64,000 nt of DNA from JASHSH01 sp036490215. GTDB lineage: Bacteria > Pseudomonadota > Alphaproteobacteria > Rhodospirillales > Magnetospirillaceae. Positions 38,533 through 49,525 of this stretch are shown piece after piece. Where the stretch lies: the NCBI GenBank assembly GCA_036490215.1, contig DASXEH010000095.1, positions 124,001 through 188,000 of the forward strand, written 5' to 3'. A model generated the notes under the pieces. It did not search any database. It saw only the letters and a program-made list of their open reading frames with translations, and was not told the origin of the DNA. The position numbers and the translations under genes are program-made. The stretch's first letter is position 1. The number at the start of each line of letters is the position of its first letter.

Positions 38533-40722
38533 TTAGATCGAGCCCAAGGTCTTGATCTTGACCTTGGGATGCACCTCGGATTGCGACATCACCACCGTGA
38601 TCGGGCGGAAGCGCTCGATGATCGAGCGGACATAGGGCCGCACGGTCGGGCTGGTGAGCAGAACCGGCGTCTCGCCCTGCATCGCGAAGCGTTCGAAGAC
38701 CTGGCGGACCTTGGTGATGAATTCCTGCATGCGGCTGGGCGCCATGACCAGCTGACGCTCTTCGCCCGAACCCTGCAGCGAATCGATGAAGCCCTGTTCC
38801 CACTCCGGCGAGAGCGAGACCAGCGGGATGAAGCCCTGCGGGCCGGTATGGGAGTCGCTGATCTGGCGCGCCAAACGGGTGCGCACATGCTCGGTGATGA
38901 CCATGACATTGCGCGAATGGCCGACGGCCTCGGCAACGCCTTCGAGAATGGTCGGCAGGTCGCGCACCGAAATGCGCTCGGCCAGCAGGTTTTGCAGCAC
39001 GCGCTGGATGCCGCCCAGCGTGTATTGCGACGGCACCAGATCGGCCACCAGCTTCTGGCTTTCCTTGTCCATTTCATCGAGCAGCTTTTGTGTCTCGGCA
39101 TAGGATAGAAGCTCGGCCATCTGTTCCTTGATCACTTCGGTCAGATGGGTGGTGATGATGGTCGAGGGATCGACGACGGTGTAGCCGCGGAACAGCGCTT
39201 CTTCGCGGTTGGTCGGGTCGATCCACATCGCCGGCAGGCCAAAAGTGGGTTCCTTGGTCTTCTCGCCGGGCAAGGTGATGTCTTCGCCGCGCGGGTCCAT
39301 CACCATCAGCATGTTCGGGCGGATATCGCCGCGGCCGGCTTCCACTTCCTTGACGAAGATCACATAGGCGTTGGCCGGCAGCTGCATATTGTCCTGGATG
39401 CGCACGCTGGGCATGACGAAGCCCATCTCGCCGGCGAGCGCCCGGCGCAGCGCCTTGATCTGGTCCGTCAGGCGTTGCCCGCGCGGCGTGTTGATCATCG
39501 ACAGCAGGCCATAACCCAGTTCCAGGCGCACATTGTCGATGCGCAGCGCGGTCGAGATCGGCTCCTCGGCCACGGGCGCTTCCGGCGGCGCTTTCGAGGC
39601 GACAACAGCGGCGGCGGCGGCGCGCTTGCGGTCGCGGCGGCTGAGGTAATAGCTGCCGCCGCCCGTGATAAAGGCCAAGGTCAGGAAGGGTGCGGCGGGC
39701 ATGTCGGGCAGCAGCGCCACGCAGGCCAGCAGGAAGGCGCTGACACCGAGAACCTTCGGATAGCCGGTCAGCTGCGAGAACAGCGCCTTTTCGGTCGCTT
39801 CGTTCAGGCCCGCCTTGGTGACCAGCAGACCGGCCGCGGTCGAAACGATCAGCGCGGGGATCTGGGTGACCAGACCGTCACCGACGGTCAGCTTGGTATA
39901 GAACTCGGCGGCATCCGCGAAGGACAGACCCTGCTGCGCGATACCGATGATCATGCCGCCGACCACGTTGATCACCACGATCAGCAGGCCCGCGATCGCG
40001 TCGCCGCGCACGAATTTCGAGGCGCCGTCCATGGCGCCGAAGAACGAGCTTTCCTGTTCGAGCTCGCTGCGGCGCTTACGGGCCGAGGGTTCGTCGATCA
40101 GGCCCGAGGACAGATCGGCGTCGATCGCCATCTGCTTGCCGGGCATGGCGTCCAAGGTGAAGCGCGCCGCCACTTCCGCGATACGCGTCGAGCCCTTGGT
40201 GATGACCACGAAATTGACGATCACCAGGATGGCGAAAACGATGATGCCGATGACGAAGTTGCCGCTCATCACGAAGCCGGCGAAGGCTTGGATGACATGG
40301 CCGGCGCCGCCGGTGCCTTCGTGGCCGTGCGCCAGGATCAGGCGCGTCGAGGCCAGGTTGAGCGAGAGCCGCAACAGGGTCGACATCAGCAGCACGGTCG
40401 GGAACGAGCTGAACTGCAGCGGCTTCTCGATGAAGACCGCTGTCATCAGGATCATCACGGCGAAGGTCAAAGATATGGCCAAGCAGATGTCGAGCATCCA
40501 CTTGGGAATCGGCAGGATCAGCACCACCAGCATCAGGGCGATGCCGACGGCGAAGAACAAATCGCCGCGTTTGCCGCCGTTGAAGCTCTTGCCGAAGGTC
40601 TCGCCGAACTGGCCGAACATCGCCGAGAAGCTGCCGGGCGCGGGCGTGCCTGCGGCGCCAGCTGCCTGAACGGCATTCGCCGTGGCGGGGACGTTGGCTG
40701 CTGCGGGCGCGGTGTCGGCCAC
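38533..40722 (-). CDS. flhA: Flagellar type III export gate protein FlhA
   Basis: 729 residues from a GTG at 40722 (no in-frame ATG before the first membrane helix except internal FSAMFG). Eight membrane helices form the N-terminal half, with the FHIPEP signature region FVVITKGSTRIAEVAARFTL then DAMPGKQMAIDADL. The C-terminal cytoplasmic domain binds export substrates and chaperones. It is about 30 residues longer than typical at the N-terminus (an alanine/proline-rich stretch). Middle of the fliF-to-flhG operon. Confidence 0.96.
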   Translation of the reverse strand: MADTAPAAANVPATANAVQAAGAAGTPAPGSFSAMFGQFGETFGKSFNGGKRGDLFFAVGIALMLVVLILPIPKWMLDICLAISLTFAVMILMTAVFIEKPLQFSSFPTVLLMSTLLRLSLNLASTRLILAHGHEGTGGAGHVIQAFAGFVMSGNFVIGIIVFAILVIVNFVVITKGSTRIAEVAARFTLDAMPGKQMAIDADLSSGLIDEPSARKRRSELEQESSFFGAMDGASKFVRGDAIAGLLIVVINVVGGMIIGIAQQGLSFADAAEFYTKLTVGDGLVTQIPALIVSTAAGLLVTKAGLNEATEKALFSQLTGYPKVLGVSAFLLACVALLPDMPAAPFLTLAFITGGGSYYLSRRDRKRAAAAAVVASKAPPEAPVAEEPISTALRIDNVRLELGYGLLSMINTPRGQRLTDQIKALRRALAGEMGFVMPSVRIQDNMQLPANAYVIFVKEVEAGRGDIRPNMLMVMDPRGEDITLPGEKTKEPTFGLPAMWIDPTNREEALFRGYTVVDPSTIITTHLTEVIKEQMAELLSYAETQKLLDEMDKESQKLVADLVPSQYTLGGIQRVLQNLLAERISVRDLPTILEGVAEAVGHSRNVMVITEHVRTRLARQISDSHTGPQGFIPLVSLSPEWEQGFIDSLQGSGEERQLVMAPSRMQEFITKVRQVFERFAMQGETPVLLTSPTVRPYVRSIIERFRPITVVMSQSEVHPKVKIKTLGSI

Positions 40723-40748
40723 GGCGATCCGGTCCTAAACGCTAAGGG

Positions 40749-42113
<1,365 letters not shown>

Positions 42114-42145
42114 TCTTCTTACTCCTAGCCCGCGTCAGACCGATC

Positions 42146-42469
42146 TCAGTTGCGGTCGGTCTTGATGATTTCCGTCATGGTCACGCCCAGGCGGTCTTCG
42201 ACCACCACCACTTCGCCGCGCGCCACCAGACGGTTGTTCACATAGATGTCGATGGCTTCGCCGACCTTGCGGTCGAGTTCGACCACCGCGCCGCGTCCCA
42301 GCTTCAACAGCTGATTGACCTGCATCGTGGCCTTGCCCAGCACGGCCGAGACCTGGACGGGAATGTCGTAGACCGCTTCCAGATCGCGGGCGGAATGCGG
42401 GCCGTCGTCTACCGGTTCTTCCTGAACCGCGCCGGCGCCTTGCAATTCGGTGAGTTCGAGATCAGCCAT
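42146..42469 (-). CDS. fliN: Flagellar switch protein FliN
   Basis: 107 residues; SpoA/FliN domain in the second half: YDIPVQVSAVLGKATMQVNQ, LLKLGRGAVVELDRKVGEAI and VNNRLVARGEVVVVEDRLGV. It forms the bottom of the C ring. The N-terminal 30 residues are acidic and variable. Lies between fliH and flbD; fliM is not in this operon. Confidence 0.96.
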   Translation of the reverse strand: MADLELTELQGAGAVQEEPVDDGPHSARDLEAVYDIPVQVSAVLGKATMQVNQLLKLGRGAVVELDRKVGEAIDIYVNNRLVARGEVVVVEDRLGVTMTEIIKTDRN

Positions 42470-42493
42470 GGTTCACGAGCCTCCTGGCGAAAG

Positions 42494-43195
42494 TCACGAC
42501 GCGGCCGGGGCAATACCCGGCGCGTTGCGCATGCCTTCGATGGCACGCGCGATAACGGTTTCGATTTCCGACCACAGCAATGCCTGGTCGCGGTCGCCGC
42601 CGCCATTACCCCATTCCACGCGGCAATCGCCAAGCGCGAGTTTCGGGTCGGCGGTGTATACGATCTTGCCTTCGAATTCGGCTTCTTCGGCCACGCGCGC
42701 GGCTTCGGTGCGCACGCCCTCGATCAGGTCGGGATGGGCGCGCACGGTCAGGCGCTGCGCCTCGTCGATCTGCATCATGCATTCGTGAATCACGCCGCCG
42801 ATCTCGTCGATGCCATAACGATGGGCCATCGCCGGCTGCAGCTTCTTGACGATCGAGACGGCCAGCTGAACCGCGTCGCGGCGGACGGATTCGATACCCT
42901 GCTGCTGCGCCAGCTCGACCTTGGCGAAACCGGCGGCCAGCGCGGACAACGCCTCGGCCTGACGGCGTGCCGTCACTTCGCCGGCTTCGGCAACGCCGGC
43001 CTCGTGGCCTTCGGCATGGGCGACGCGGCGCGCCTCTTCCATGTCGAATTCGGAAAAGCTGGGCGGCGGCGGCGCATCGACCTCGATCTCGTCCTCGGTG
43101 GGAATCGGCGTGTCGGCCAGTTCCTCGGCGGCAAGCGGCGCCGCCGAGCCGAAGTCGAGATCGAACATGTATTTTTTGAGGGGTGCGGCGGCCAT
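42494..43195 (-). CDS. fliH: Flagellar export ATPase regulator FliH
   Basis: 233 residues. The position between fliG and fliN, the acidic and proline-containing N-terminus, the glycine/alanine helix AHAEGHEAGVAEAGEV and the C-terminal FliH/HrpE-like part (QRLTVRAHPDLIEGVRTEA, CRVEWGNGGGDRDQALLW) support FliH, the stator-like regulator of the export ATPase FliI. fliI itself is not in the window. Sequence identity in this family is low, so context carries much of the weight. Confidence 0.88.
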   Translation of the reverse strand: MAAAPLKKYMFDLDFGSAAPLAAEELADTPIPTEDEIEVDAPPPPSFSEFDMEEARRVAHAEGHEAGVAEAGEVTARRQAEALSALAAGFAKVELAQQQGIESVRRDAVQLAVSIVKKLQPAMAHRYGIDEIGGVIHECMMQIDEAQRLTVRAHPDLIEGVRTEAARVAEEAEFEGKIVYTADPKLALGDCRVEWGNGGGDRDQALLWSEIETVIARAIEGMRNAPGIAPAAS

Positions 43196-43198
43196 CGC

Positions 43199-44221
43199 TT
43201 AGTACACCAACTCGTCTTCTTCGCGGCCTTCGGCGATGACGATCTGGCCGCTGGCGGCCAGTTCCTTCGACATCTGCACAACGGCACTCTGGGCGATATC
43301 CACGTCGCGCAGACGCACCGGGCCCATCGCGTCCATGTCTTCCCTGAGCATCTTGCCGGCGCGCTCGGACATGTTCTTGAAGAACAGGTCCTTGATCGAG
43401 TCCGATGCGCCCTTGAGCGCCATCGCCAGCTTGTCCTTTTCGACACTGCGCAGGATGGTCTGGATGCCGGCCATGTCGATGCGGACCAGATCCTCGAAGG
43501 TGAACATCAGCTGCTTGATGCGCTCGGCCGATTCGCGGTTGCGCTCTTCGAGGGCGCCCATGAAGCGGTTCTCGGCGTTGCGGTCGAGGCTGTTGAAGAT
43601 GTCGGCCATCATCTCATGCGCGTCGCGCCGCGCGGTGCGCGCCAGCGAGGTGATGAATTCGTTGCGCAGCGTGCGCTCGACGCCGTCGAGCACTTCCTTC
43701 TGCACCGCCTCCATGCGCAGCATGCGCATGATGACTTCCATCGCGAAGTTTTCGGGCAGCAGCGAAAGAACGCGCGCCGCGTGATCCGGTTTGATCTTGG
43801 CCAGCACGACCGCCACGGTCTGCGGGTATTCGTTCTTGAGATAGTTGGCCAGCACCGCTTCGTTGACGTTGCCCAGCTTGTCCCACATGGTGCGGCCGGC
43901 GGGGCCGCGGATTTCTTCCATGATGGAATCGACGCGGTCTTTCGGCAGCGTCTTGAGCAGCAGGCGTTCGGTGCTCTGGAACGAACCGACCAGTGAACCG
44001 GTCGATGAAATCTGATCGGCGAACTCGACGAACAGGCGCTCCACCAGATTGGCGTCGACCGTGCCGAGATTGGCCATGGTCTGGGAGAGTTCCTTGATCT
44101 CCTCGTCGTCCATCATGCCGAAGATCTTGGACGACTGTTCCTCGCCCAGCGACAGCAGGAGGATCGAGGCCTTTTGCGGCCCCGTTAGCCCTCGATAGTC
44201 TTCTTTGACGCGTTGAGCCAT
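43199..44221 (-). CDS. fliG: Flagellar motor switch protein FliG
   Basis: 340 residues, the usual size. The N-terminal part binds FliF (YRGLTGPQKASILLLSLGEE), the middle domain contains the EHPQ-like motif as NEYPQTVAVVLAKI, and the C-terminal torque domain has FTFEDLVRIDMAGIQTILRS with conserved charged residues (R, D, E) that contact the stator. Thirteen bases after fliF and three before fliH. Confidence 0.97.
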   Translation of the reverse strand: MAQRVKEDYRGLTGPQKASILLLSLGEEQSSKIFGMMDDEEIKELSQTMANLGTVDANLVERLFVEFADQISSTGSLVGSFQSTERLLLKTLPKDRVDSIMEEIRGPAGRTMWDKLGNVNEAVLANYLKNEYPQTVAVVLAKIKPDHAARVLSLLPENFAMEVIMRMLRMEAVQKEVLDGVERTLRNEFITSLARTARRDAHEMMADIFNSLDRNAENRFMGALEERNRESAERIKQLMFTFEDLVRIDMAGIQTILRSVEKDKLAMALKGASDSIKDLFFKNMSERAGKMLREDMDAMGPVRLRDVDIAQSAVVQMSKELAASGQIVIAEGREEDELVY

Positions 44222-44233
44222 CGTCGCCGTCCG

Positions 44234-45883
44234 TTATTCCTGATACATCCAGGCGCGGATGATCGAGAGCGCCTCTTCGGGGTGCTTGTCCACGATCTCG
44301 CCGATCTTGCGGATCGAAGAGGCCTTCACTCGGCCCTCCACCTTGTCGATATCGATCAGCTCGTCCACCGACTCGACGTCTTCCGGTAGCATACCCGCGC
44401 CCGGGATCGGCGGTCCAGCGGTCAACAGGCCCTGGCCACCGGCCTCGCCGACCAAACGGCGGCCTTCGGCGGCCTGGGCGGCCATGGCCTCCACGGCGCG
44501 GCTGACCAGCGGACGCAGGACCAGCAGCAGGAACAGGATGGCGACGATCGAAAGGCCGAGATTGGACGCGACCTTTTCGATGAATTCGCGGTCGAAGCCG
44601 AGAAGCTTGAATTCCTGGGTGGCCGGATCGGGCTCGTCATGCCCGATGAATTGCATATTGGACACCTGGATCTGGTCGCCGCGCTTGGTGTCGAAGCCGA
44701 TCGCCGACTTCACCAGGATGGCGATCTGGTCGAGCTGCTTCTGGTCGAGCGGCTTATAGGTCAGCTTGGTCTGGCCCTGGGCCGCCGGGCCGTAAGTGCC
44801 GTCAACCATGACCGCAGCGCTGATGCGCTTGATCTCGCCCATCTCCTTGACCTGATTGCGGGTGGTCTTGGAGATTTCGTAGTTGGTCGTGGTCTGGGTG
44901 CGGCTTTCCTTCGACAGGCTGCGCGCGCCCGGATTGTTGGCGCCGGCATCGGGCAGATTGTTCTGGACGCTGACCGAGTTGTTCTCCTGGTCCTGCGTCT
45001 GGTTGTTCTCGTCTGAATTGACCTCGGAGCGCGTCACGCGGCCATCGGGATCGAAACTCTCTTGAGTTGTGGCGACGCGGTCGAAGTCCATATCGACCTG
45101 TACCTCGGCGCGGACCTTGTCCGGACCCAGCGACTTTTCGAGCAGATCTTCGATCGCACGCTGCAGACGCTGCTGGGTGCCGAGCCGCATGTCTTCGGCG
45201 TTTTCCACCATCGCCTGCTGATCGTCTTCCGAGCCGCGCGCGAGCAGCGTGCCCTTGTCGTCGACGATCGAAATCCGTTCCGGCTTCAGCTTCGGCACGG
45301 CGGCCGCGACCAAATGCTGGATCGCCTGCACCTGGCCCTTATCGAGGCGGCGCGCGCCTTCCATCTTGATCACGATCGAGGCCGAGGGGTCTTCGACTTC
45401 GCGGGTGAAGACTTCGCGGCGCGGCAGCACCAGGTGGACGCGGGCCGATTTGACGCCCTGGATCGAGCGGATCGTGCGGCCCAGCTCGCCTTCCATGGCG
45501 CGCAACAGGTTGACGTTCTGCAGGAACGCGGTCGAACCCAGCACATCGCTCTTGTCGAACAGTTCATAGCCGGGGGTGACGGCGCCGCCACCGGGCAGGG
45601 CCTGGTCGGCCAATTTGACGCGCATATTCAGCTTCTGGTCGGCCGGTACCCAGATTTCGGTGCCGCCGGCGCGCAGCTCATAGCCGACCTTGTCGGTATC
45701 GAGGACCTTGGTGATCTGGTTGGCGTCTTCGAGGTCGAGATTGCCGTACAGCATCTCCATCGGCGGCGAGGACAGACGTGCCATCATGAAGATGACAAAG
45801 GCCAGAACGGCCACGCCGCCGCCGGCGATGCCGGTCAGGCGCATCGGTCCTAGATTTCGCAGAGACTGCAGAAAGCCGTTCAC
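44234..45883 (-). CDS. fliF: Flagellar MS-ring protein FliF
   Basis: 549 residues from a GTG at 45883 with GAGGGGGAT six bases upstream. Two membrane helices (about residues 20-40 and 445-465) flank the periplasmic YscJ/FliF domain (LYGNLDLEDANQITKVLDTD). The C-terminal cytoplasmic tail that binds FliG is present (DIDKVEGRVKASSIRKIGEI). First gene of the operon fliF-fliG-fliH-fliN-flbD-flhA-flhF-flhG-(FliK-like). Confidence 0.97.
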   Translation of the reverse strand: MNGFLQSLRNLGPMRLTGIAGGGVAVLAFVIFMMARLSSPPMEMLYGNLDLEDANQITKVLDTDKVGYELRAGGTEIWVPADQKLNMRVKLADQALPGGGAVTPGYELFDKSDVLGSTAFLQNVNLLRAMEGELGRTIRSIQGVKSARVHLVLPRREVFTREVEDPSASIVIKMEGARRLDKGQVQAIQHLVAAAVPKLKPERISIVDDKGTLLARGSEDDQQAMVENAEDMRLGTQQRLQRAIEDLLEKSLGPDKVRAEVQVDMDFDRVATTQESFDPDGRVTRSEVNSDENNQTQDQENNSVSVQNNLPDAGANNPGARSLSKESRTQTTTNYEISKTTRNQVKEMGEIKRISAAVMVDGTYGPAAQGQTKLTYKPLDQKQLDQIAILVKSAIGFDTKRGDQIQVSNMQFIGHDEPDPATQEFKLLGFDREFIEKVASNLGLSIVAILFLLLVLRPLVSRAVEAMAAQAAEGRRLVGEAGGQGLLTAGPPIPGAGMLPEDVESVDELIDIDKVEGRVKASSIRKIGEIVDKHPEEALSIIRAWMYQE

Positions 45884-45962
45884 AGCGCCATCCCCCTCAA
45901 CAGACCTGCCCGGACGACCCCGACAGGGTTGTTTTCGCGTTATGACGCTAAGACTTGAGTCG

Positions 45963-45977
45963 TGAAGGAGAGGTTAA
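45963..45977 (-). promoter_or_regulatory. CtrA-like box upstream of fliF
   Basis: On the minus strand TTAA-CCTCTCC-TTCA matches the CtrA consensus TTAA-N7-TTAA with one mismatch, about 80 bases before the fliF start. CtrA control of early flagellar operons is known from Caulobacter. Confidence 0.4.
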
Positions 45978-45982
45978 TGGAT

Positions 45983-45997
45983 GGGCAAAACTTGCCC
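45983..45997. promoter_or_regulatory. GGGCAA-AAC-TTGCCC palindrome upstream of fliF
   Basis: Perfect 6-3-6 inverted repeat about 100 bases upstream of fliF. It resembles the GGCA...TGCC motif at 46024-46035 in the same region and those at 5860 and 20017. Possible operator for FlbD or another regulator; unproven. Confidence 0.4.
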
Positions 45998-46023
45998 GGT
46001 ATGGCCCGTCCGCCACAAAGATC

Positions 46024-46035
46024 GGCAAATCTGCC
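46024..46035. promoter_or_regulatory. GGCAAATCTGCC palindrome upstream of fliF
   Basis: Its reverse complement GGCAGATTTGCC is identical to 5860-5871. It lies about 140 bases upstream of fliF, between that gene and the flgE terminator. Confidence 0.4.
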
Positions 46036-46060
46036 GAAGGTCTCTAACCCATTGAAAGGC

Positions 46061-46096
46061 AAAGCCCCGGCCGCTTTTCTCGCGAGCCGGGGCTTC
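46061..46096 (-). terminator. Terminator of the fliK-flgD-flgE operon
   Basis: Stem AAGCCCCGGC (46062-46071) and GCCGGGGCTT (46086-46095), read on the minus strand 55 bases after the flgE stop, followed by TTGCCTTTC. A ten-base GC-rich stem with a T-containing tail fits rho-independent termination. Confidence 0.75.
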
Positions 46097-46150
46097 ATGG
46101 TGAAAGGGATATAGGGGGAGGGGTCCCTTCCACCGGGGGTTAAGACCCGC

Positions 46151-48691
46151 TTATTGCGGGATAATGTTGATCAGGTCGGTCAGCATGCTGTCGGTGGTCG
46201 TGATCACCTTGGCGGCGGCCGAATAGGCGCGCTGCACGGTGATCATGTCGGTGAACTGGGTACCGAGGTCGACCGTCGAGGCTTCCAAGGACGACTGGGC
46301 GACCGTGCCCGACCCGCCGGTCCCGGCTGGGCGGACGGTATAGCTGCCCGAGTTCGTGGTCGCGATGAACACGTTGCCACTCTCCGACTGCATTCCGTCC
46401 GGGTTGGCGAAGGTCGCCACCGGAATCTGGTACACCGGGGTACGGACACCGTTGTCGAACAGCGCGGTCACGATACCGTCGCTGCCGATCGACACGCCCG
46501 CGAAGTTGCCGAACTTGGCGCCGTTCTGCTGCAGGAAGTTGACGTTATAATCGCCACCCAGCTGGGTCATGCCGTTGGTCTGGTTGGCATCGCCGAAGTC
46601 GAGCGAGACGGCCGACTGCTGCGCCGTATTCGGGGCCGGGTCCTGCACCTGGTTTTCCGACCCGTTGGCCCAAGTGATGCCCATCGAGGTCGGGATGATG
46701 CCCGGCAACGCGTTCGACAGGCCGATATTGCTGCCGGCCGACGGCGTGCCGTCACCGTTGAAGGTGATGCCGATCGCGTCGGACGTATAGGCGCCGGTCG
46801 GACCGAGCAATTGCGACGTGTCGCCATCGTCGCCCGATGAGGACCAGGTCACTTCGCCGGAGGCGCCGTTGCCAAGGCCGTCAGACGCGTCGGCGAAGAT
46901 CTGCCCCGACTCTTTCGAGCTGGAGAGCGTGACCGTCGTGGCCGCGCCGCTGGTGCCCGAGATGGCCGAGACGGTGAGGCCGGAGAAGCCCGGGATCGAG
47001 GAGAGCTGGGGCAGAACCGTCTGCAGATTCTCCGCCGCGCTCAGCGGATCGCTGGCCGCGGTGCTCGGCACGGTCGACAGGCTGACCGGTGCGATGGTCG
47101 AGCTCAGCGCATAGCCGGGCGGCGTCTGGGTGTTGTCGACGTCATAGACGTTGATCGTGCTGGCGCCGCTTTCGATGTCGGACCACAGCACGGCTTCGTT
47201 GCCGACCTGGAAATAGCCGGTCGGCATATCGGTGCCGCTATTGGTGTTGATCGTGAAGTTGGTCGAACCGGCCACCAGCTGCGAATAGCTGGGGGGTTCC
47301 GACGTCGTGCCGCCAGCCCAGATCGCGGACACAGTGAACTGGCCGGCGTCAGTGGCGGACGGGCCGCTGGTGCCGACATTGGCGCCCGATTCCGCGATCG
47401 AGCTGCCGAGTTTGGTGGTCGAGTTCGCGGCAACATTGATGTTCAGCGCGTTGGCGCCCGGTTCCTGCACGATCTGCAACGTGCTGCCGTTGGCGACGAA
47501 GCGGTCGGCGCCGTCGGCCACGCCGCCCAGCAGAACGTTGGACATGTTCAGCGTCGGGCCGGCGGGGGTGTCGATCGAATACGGATCGTTCGAGACGGTC
47601 TGGATCGCCTTGGCGATCGCGGTGGTCACGTCCGAGGTGCCGGTGATGCCGTTGAGGTCGACGCCGAGAACCGAGACATCGTCCACACCGTTGACGGCCG
47701 TGGGTGTGTCGGCGGTCGGATCGGCTTCGCCCAGCGACGAGTTGTAGAACTGGACCTGGATGATCGGGTTGGTGGCCGAGGTCGTGCCCGAGCTGATCTG
47801 GAAATATGAGCCGTCGGGCGGCAGCGAATTGAATTCGAGCTGGCCCTGCGACGAATAGACCAGCGGGCCGGCCGTGGCCGACGAGTTGTTGTAGAGCGTC
47901 GCCACCGCGGCGCCAGAGGGCGGCGTCACGGCCAGCGACCAGGCGTTGGACGCCTGCTTGGTCCAGGTGAACGCCGCATTGGTCGAATCGCCCAGCGAGT
48001 CATAGACCAGCACGTTGCTGTCATGGACACCGCCGGCGGTGGTGTTGTTCGGGTTGTAGATCTCGTCGCCCGACGGCAGGTTGGCGCCCATCGAGATGCT
48101 GGAGGTCGCCTCCGCGGTGCCGCCGATCGTGTTCAGGTTCAGCGACTGCAGATCACTCGGGCTGACGATGTTCTGGTTGATGTACTGATAGGTGCCGTCG
48201 GCGTTCTTGTACGCCGTCATATAGGTGGTGCCGTTGATGTTGGTTTCGCTGGCTGCGGCCGCGGCGCTGTTGTCGGTGGGCACCAGGGGCCAACCCTGCA
48301 GGAAGTAGCCCGAGGTGTTCTCGAGATAGCCCTGCTGGTTGGGTTCGAAAGAGCCGGCGCGGGTATAAGCGAATTCACCGCTCTCGGTCGAGGCATCCGC
48401 CACCGAGTTGACGATGAAGAAGCCCTGGCCCGACAGCGCGATGTCGGTCGACGAGCTGGTGGCCTGCAGCAAGCCCTGCACGTTGACGGCTGCGCGCGGG
48501 GCCGATTCGACACCACCTGCGGAATACTGCGTGGACGACACCTGCTGGGTCACCAGCGTGTCGAAGCTCACATCGGTTCCCTTGTAACCGATCGTATTCA
48601 CGTTCGAGATGTTGTCGGCGATCGCGCCCATGGCGCTGGACTCTGACGAGAGTCCCGACACACCGGAGAACAACGCACCGTACAAGCTCAT
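46151..48691 (-). CDS. flgE: Flagellar hook protein FlgE (large form)
   Basis: 846 residues, about twice the E. coli hook protein. The N-terminal rod/hook motif MSLYGALFSGVSGLSSESSA followed by GAIADNISNVNTIGYKGTDV, and the C-terminal VDLGTQFTDMITVQRAYSAA then KVITTTDSMLTDLINII, are conserved D0 segments. The large central region (about 150-750) is serine/threonine/glycine-rich and should form extra surface domains of the hook. ATG at 48691. Last gene of the sigma-54-driven operon. Confidence 0.95.
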   Translation of the reverse strand: MSLYGALFSGVSGLSSESSAMGAIADNISNVNTIGYKGTDVSFDTLVTQQVSSTQYSAGGVESAPRAAVNVQGLLQATSSSTDIALSGQGFFIVNSVADASTESGEFAYTRAGSFEPNQQGYLENTSGYFLQGWPLVPTDNSAAAAASETNINGTTYMTAYKNADGTYQYINQNIVSPSDLQSLNLNTIGGTAEATSSISMGANLPSGDEIYNPNNTTAGGVHDSNVLVYDSLGDSTNAAFTWTKQASNAWSLAVTPPSGAAVATLYNNSSATAGPLVYSSQGQLEFNSLPPDGSYFQISSGTTSATNPIIQVQFYNSSLGEADPTADTPTAVNGVDDVSVLGVDLNGITGTSDVTTAIAKAIQTVSNDPYSIDTPAGPTLNMSNVLLGGVADGADRFVANGSTLQIVQEPGANALNINVAANSTTKLGSSIAESGANVGTSGPSATDAGQFTVSAIWAGGTTSEPPSYSQLVAGSTNFTINTNSGTDMPTGYFQVGNEAVLWSDIESGASTINVYDVDNTQTPPGYALSSTIAPVSLSTVPSTAASDPLSAAENLQTVLPQLSSIPGFSGLTVSAISGTSGAATTVTLSSSKESGQIFADASDGLGNGASGEVTWSSSGDDGDTSQLLGPTGAYTSDAIGITFNGDGTPSAGSNIGLSNALPGIIPTSMGITWANGSENQVQDPAPNTAQQSAVSLDFGDANQTNGMTQLGGDYNVNFLQQNGAKFGNFAGVSIGSDGIVTALFDNGVRTPVYQIPVATFANPDGMQSESGNVFIATTNSGSYTVRPAGTGGSGTVAQSSLEASTVDLGTQFTDMITVQRAYSAAAKVITTTDSMLTDLINIIPQ

Positions 48692-48724
48692 TTCGGCCTC
48701 CTAAATCCTAACCTGCGCCCGCGC

Positions 48725-49510
48725 TCAGTTAGTCGTGTTGGTTGTGTTCGTGTTCGAAGAGCTCTGAGCATTGCTGAGAGCCGTCCCGATCCCGCTCGTG
48801 TTGGTGTCGGTCGAACCGGATTTCTGAATTTGGATGATGTTGGTGAGATCGACGCCGAGCGATCCAAGCATGACCATCGGCGCATTATTCGTCGGGTCGA
48901 CGGCAACCGCGGTGACCGTGCCGCTGACCGCGGTGTCGAGCTGCGTCGTGCTGCCATCGGTTCCGGTCGACGTGACCGACAAGGTGTAGTTGCCGTCGGC
49001 AGCCGTGCTGCTGCTGCTGACCTGCGCGCCGTTCCATGTTGCCGTATGCGTGCCCGCGGTGGCGTCGCCGGTCATCGTGTCGACGATGTTGCCCGCGCTG
49101 TCGCTGACGACGACCTGAACGCTGGCCGAGTTCGAGGGCGTCGTATAGTAGAAGGTCGATGTCGAGTTCTGCAGCGGCAGCGTCTGCGACACGGCGGTGA
49201 CGCCTTCGCCGAGATAGTTGGCCGACGATGCCAGCGCCGTATCGTTCTGGCTGCTCATCATCGTTTCGAGATTCTGGTTGATGTCGATCTGCTGCTGAAC
49301 CTGGGCGAACAACACCAGCTGGTTCGTGAACTGCGACGTATCCATCGGGTTCAACGGATCCTGGTTCTGCAACTGCGCGGTCAGCAGCTCCAGGAAGGTG
49401 TTCATGTTCGCCGCAAGCTGCTGCTGCGACGACGCCGTTTGGCTGGCGGCGGTGGCGGTGGCGCTACTGCCGGCCGAGCCGAGGGTTGAGGTTACGCCTG
49501 AGGTCGTCAT
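48725..49510 (-). CDS. flgD: Flagellar hook cap protein FlgD
   Basis: 261 residues. The conserved N-terminal segment MNTFLELLTAQLQNQDPLNP then MDTSQFTNQLVLFAQVQQQI is the family hallmark. A tudor/fibronectin-like C-terminal half (ASVQVVVSDSAGNIVDTMTG, GTHTATWNGAQ) and a low-complexity asparagine/threonine tail follow. FlgD caps the growing hook. It lies between fliK and flgE. Confidence 0.95.
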   Translation of the reverse strand: MTTSGVTSTLGSAGSSATATAASQTASSQQQLAANMNTFLELLTAQLQNQDPLNPMDTSQFTNQLVLFAQVQQQIDINQNLETMMSSQNDTALASSANYLGEGVTAVSQTLPLQNSTSTFYYTTPSNSASVQVVVSDSAGNIVDTMTGDATAGTHTATWNGAQVSSSSTAADGNYTLSVTSTGTDGSTTQLDTAVSGTVTAVAVDPTNNAPMVMLGSLGVDLTNIIQIQKSGSTDTNTSGIGTALSNAQSSSNTNTTNTTN

Positions 49511-49525
49511 GACCGCGGTCTCCGA

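Noticed and set aside
42395..43996. Plus-strand open frame of 533 codons
   Set aside because: Antisense to fliN, fliH and fliG, which are firmly identified.
46003..46017. GG-N10-GC spacing on the minus strand upstream of fliF
   Set aside because: Only the GG and GC dinucleotides fit; TGGCAC and TTGC are otherwise not matched. A CtrA-like box seems more likely.
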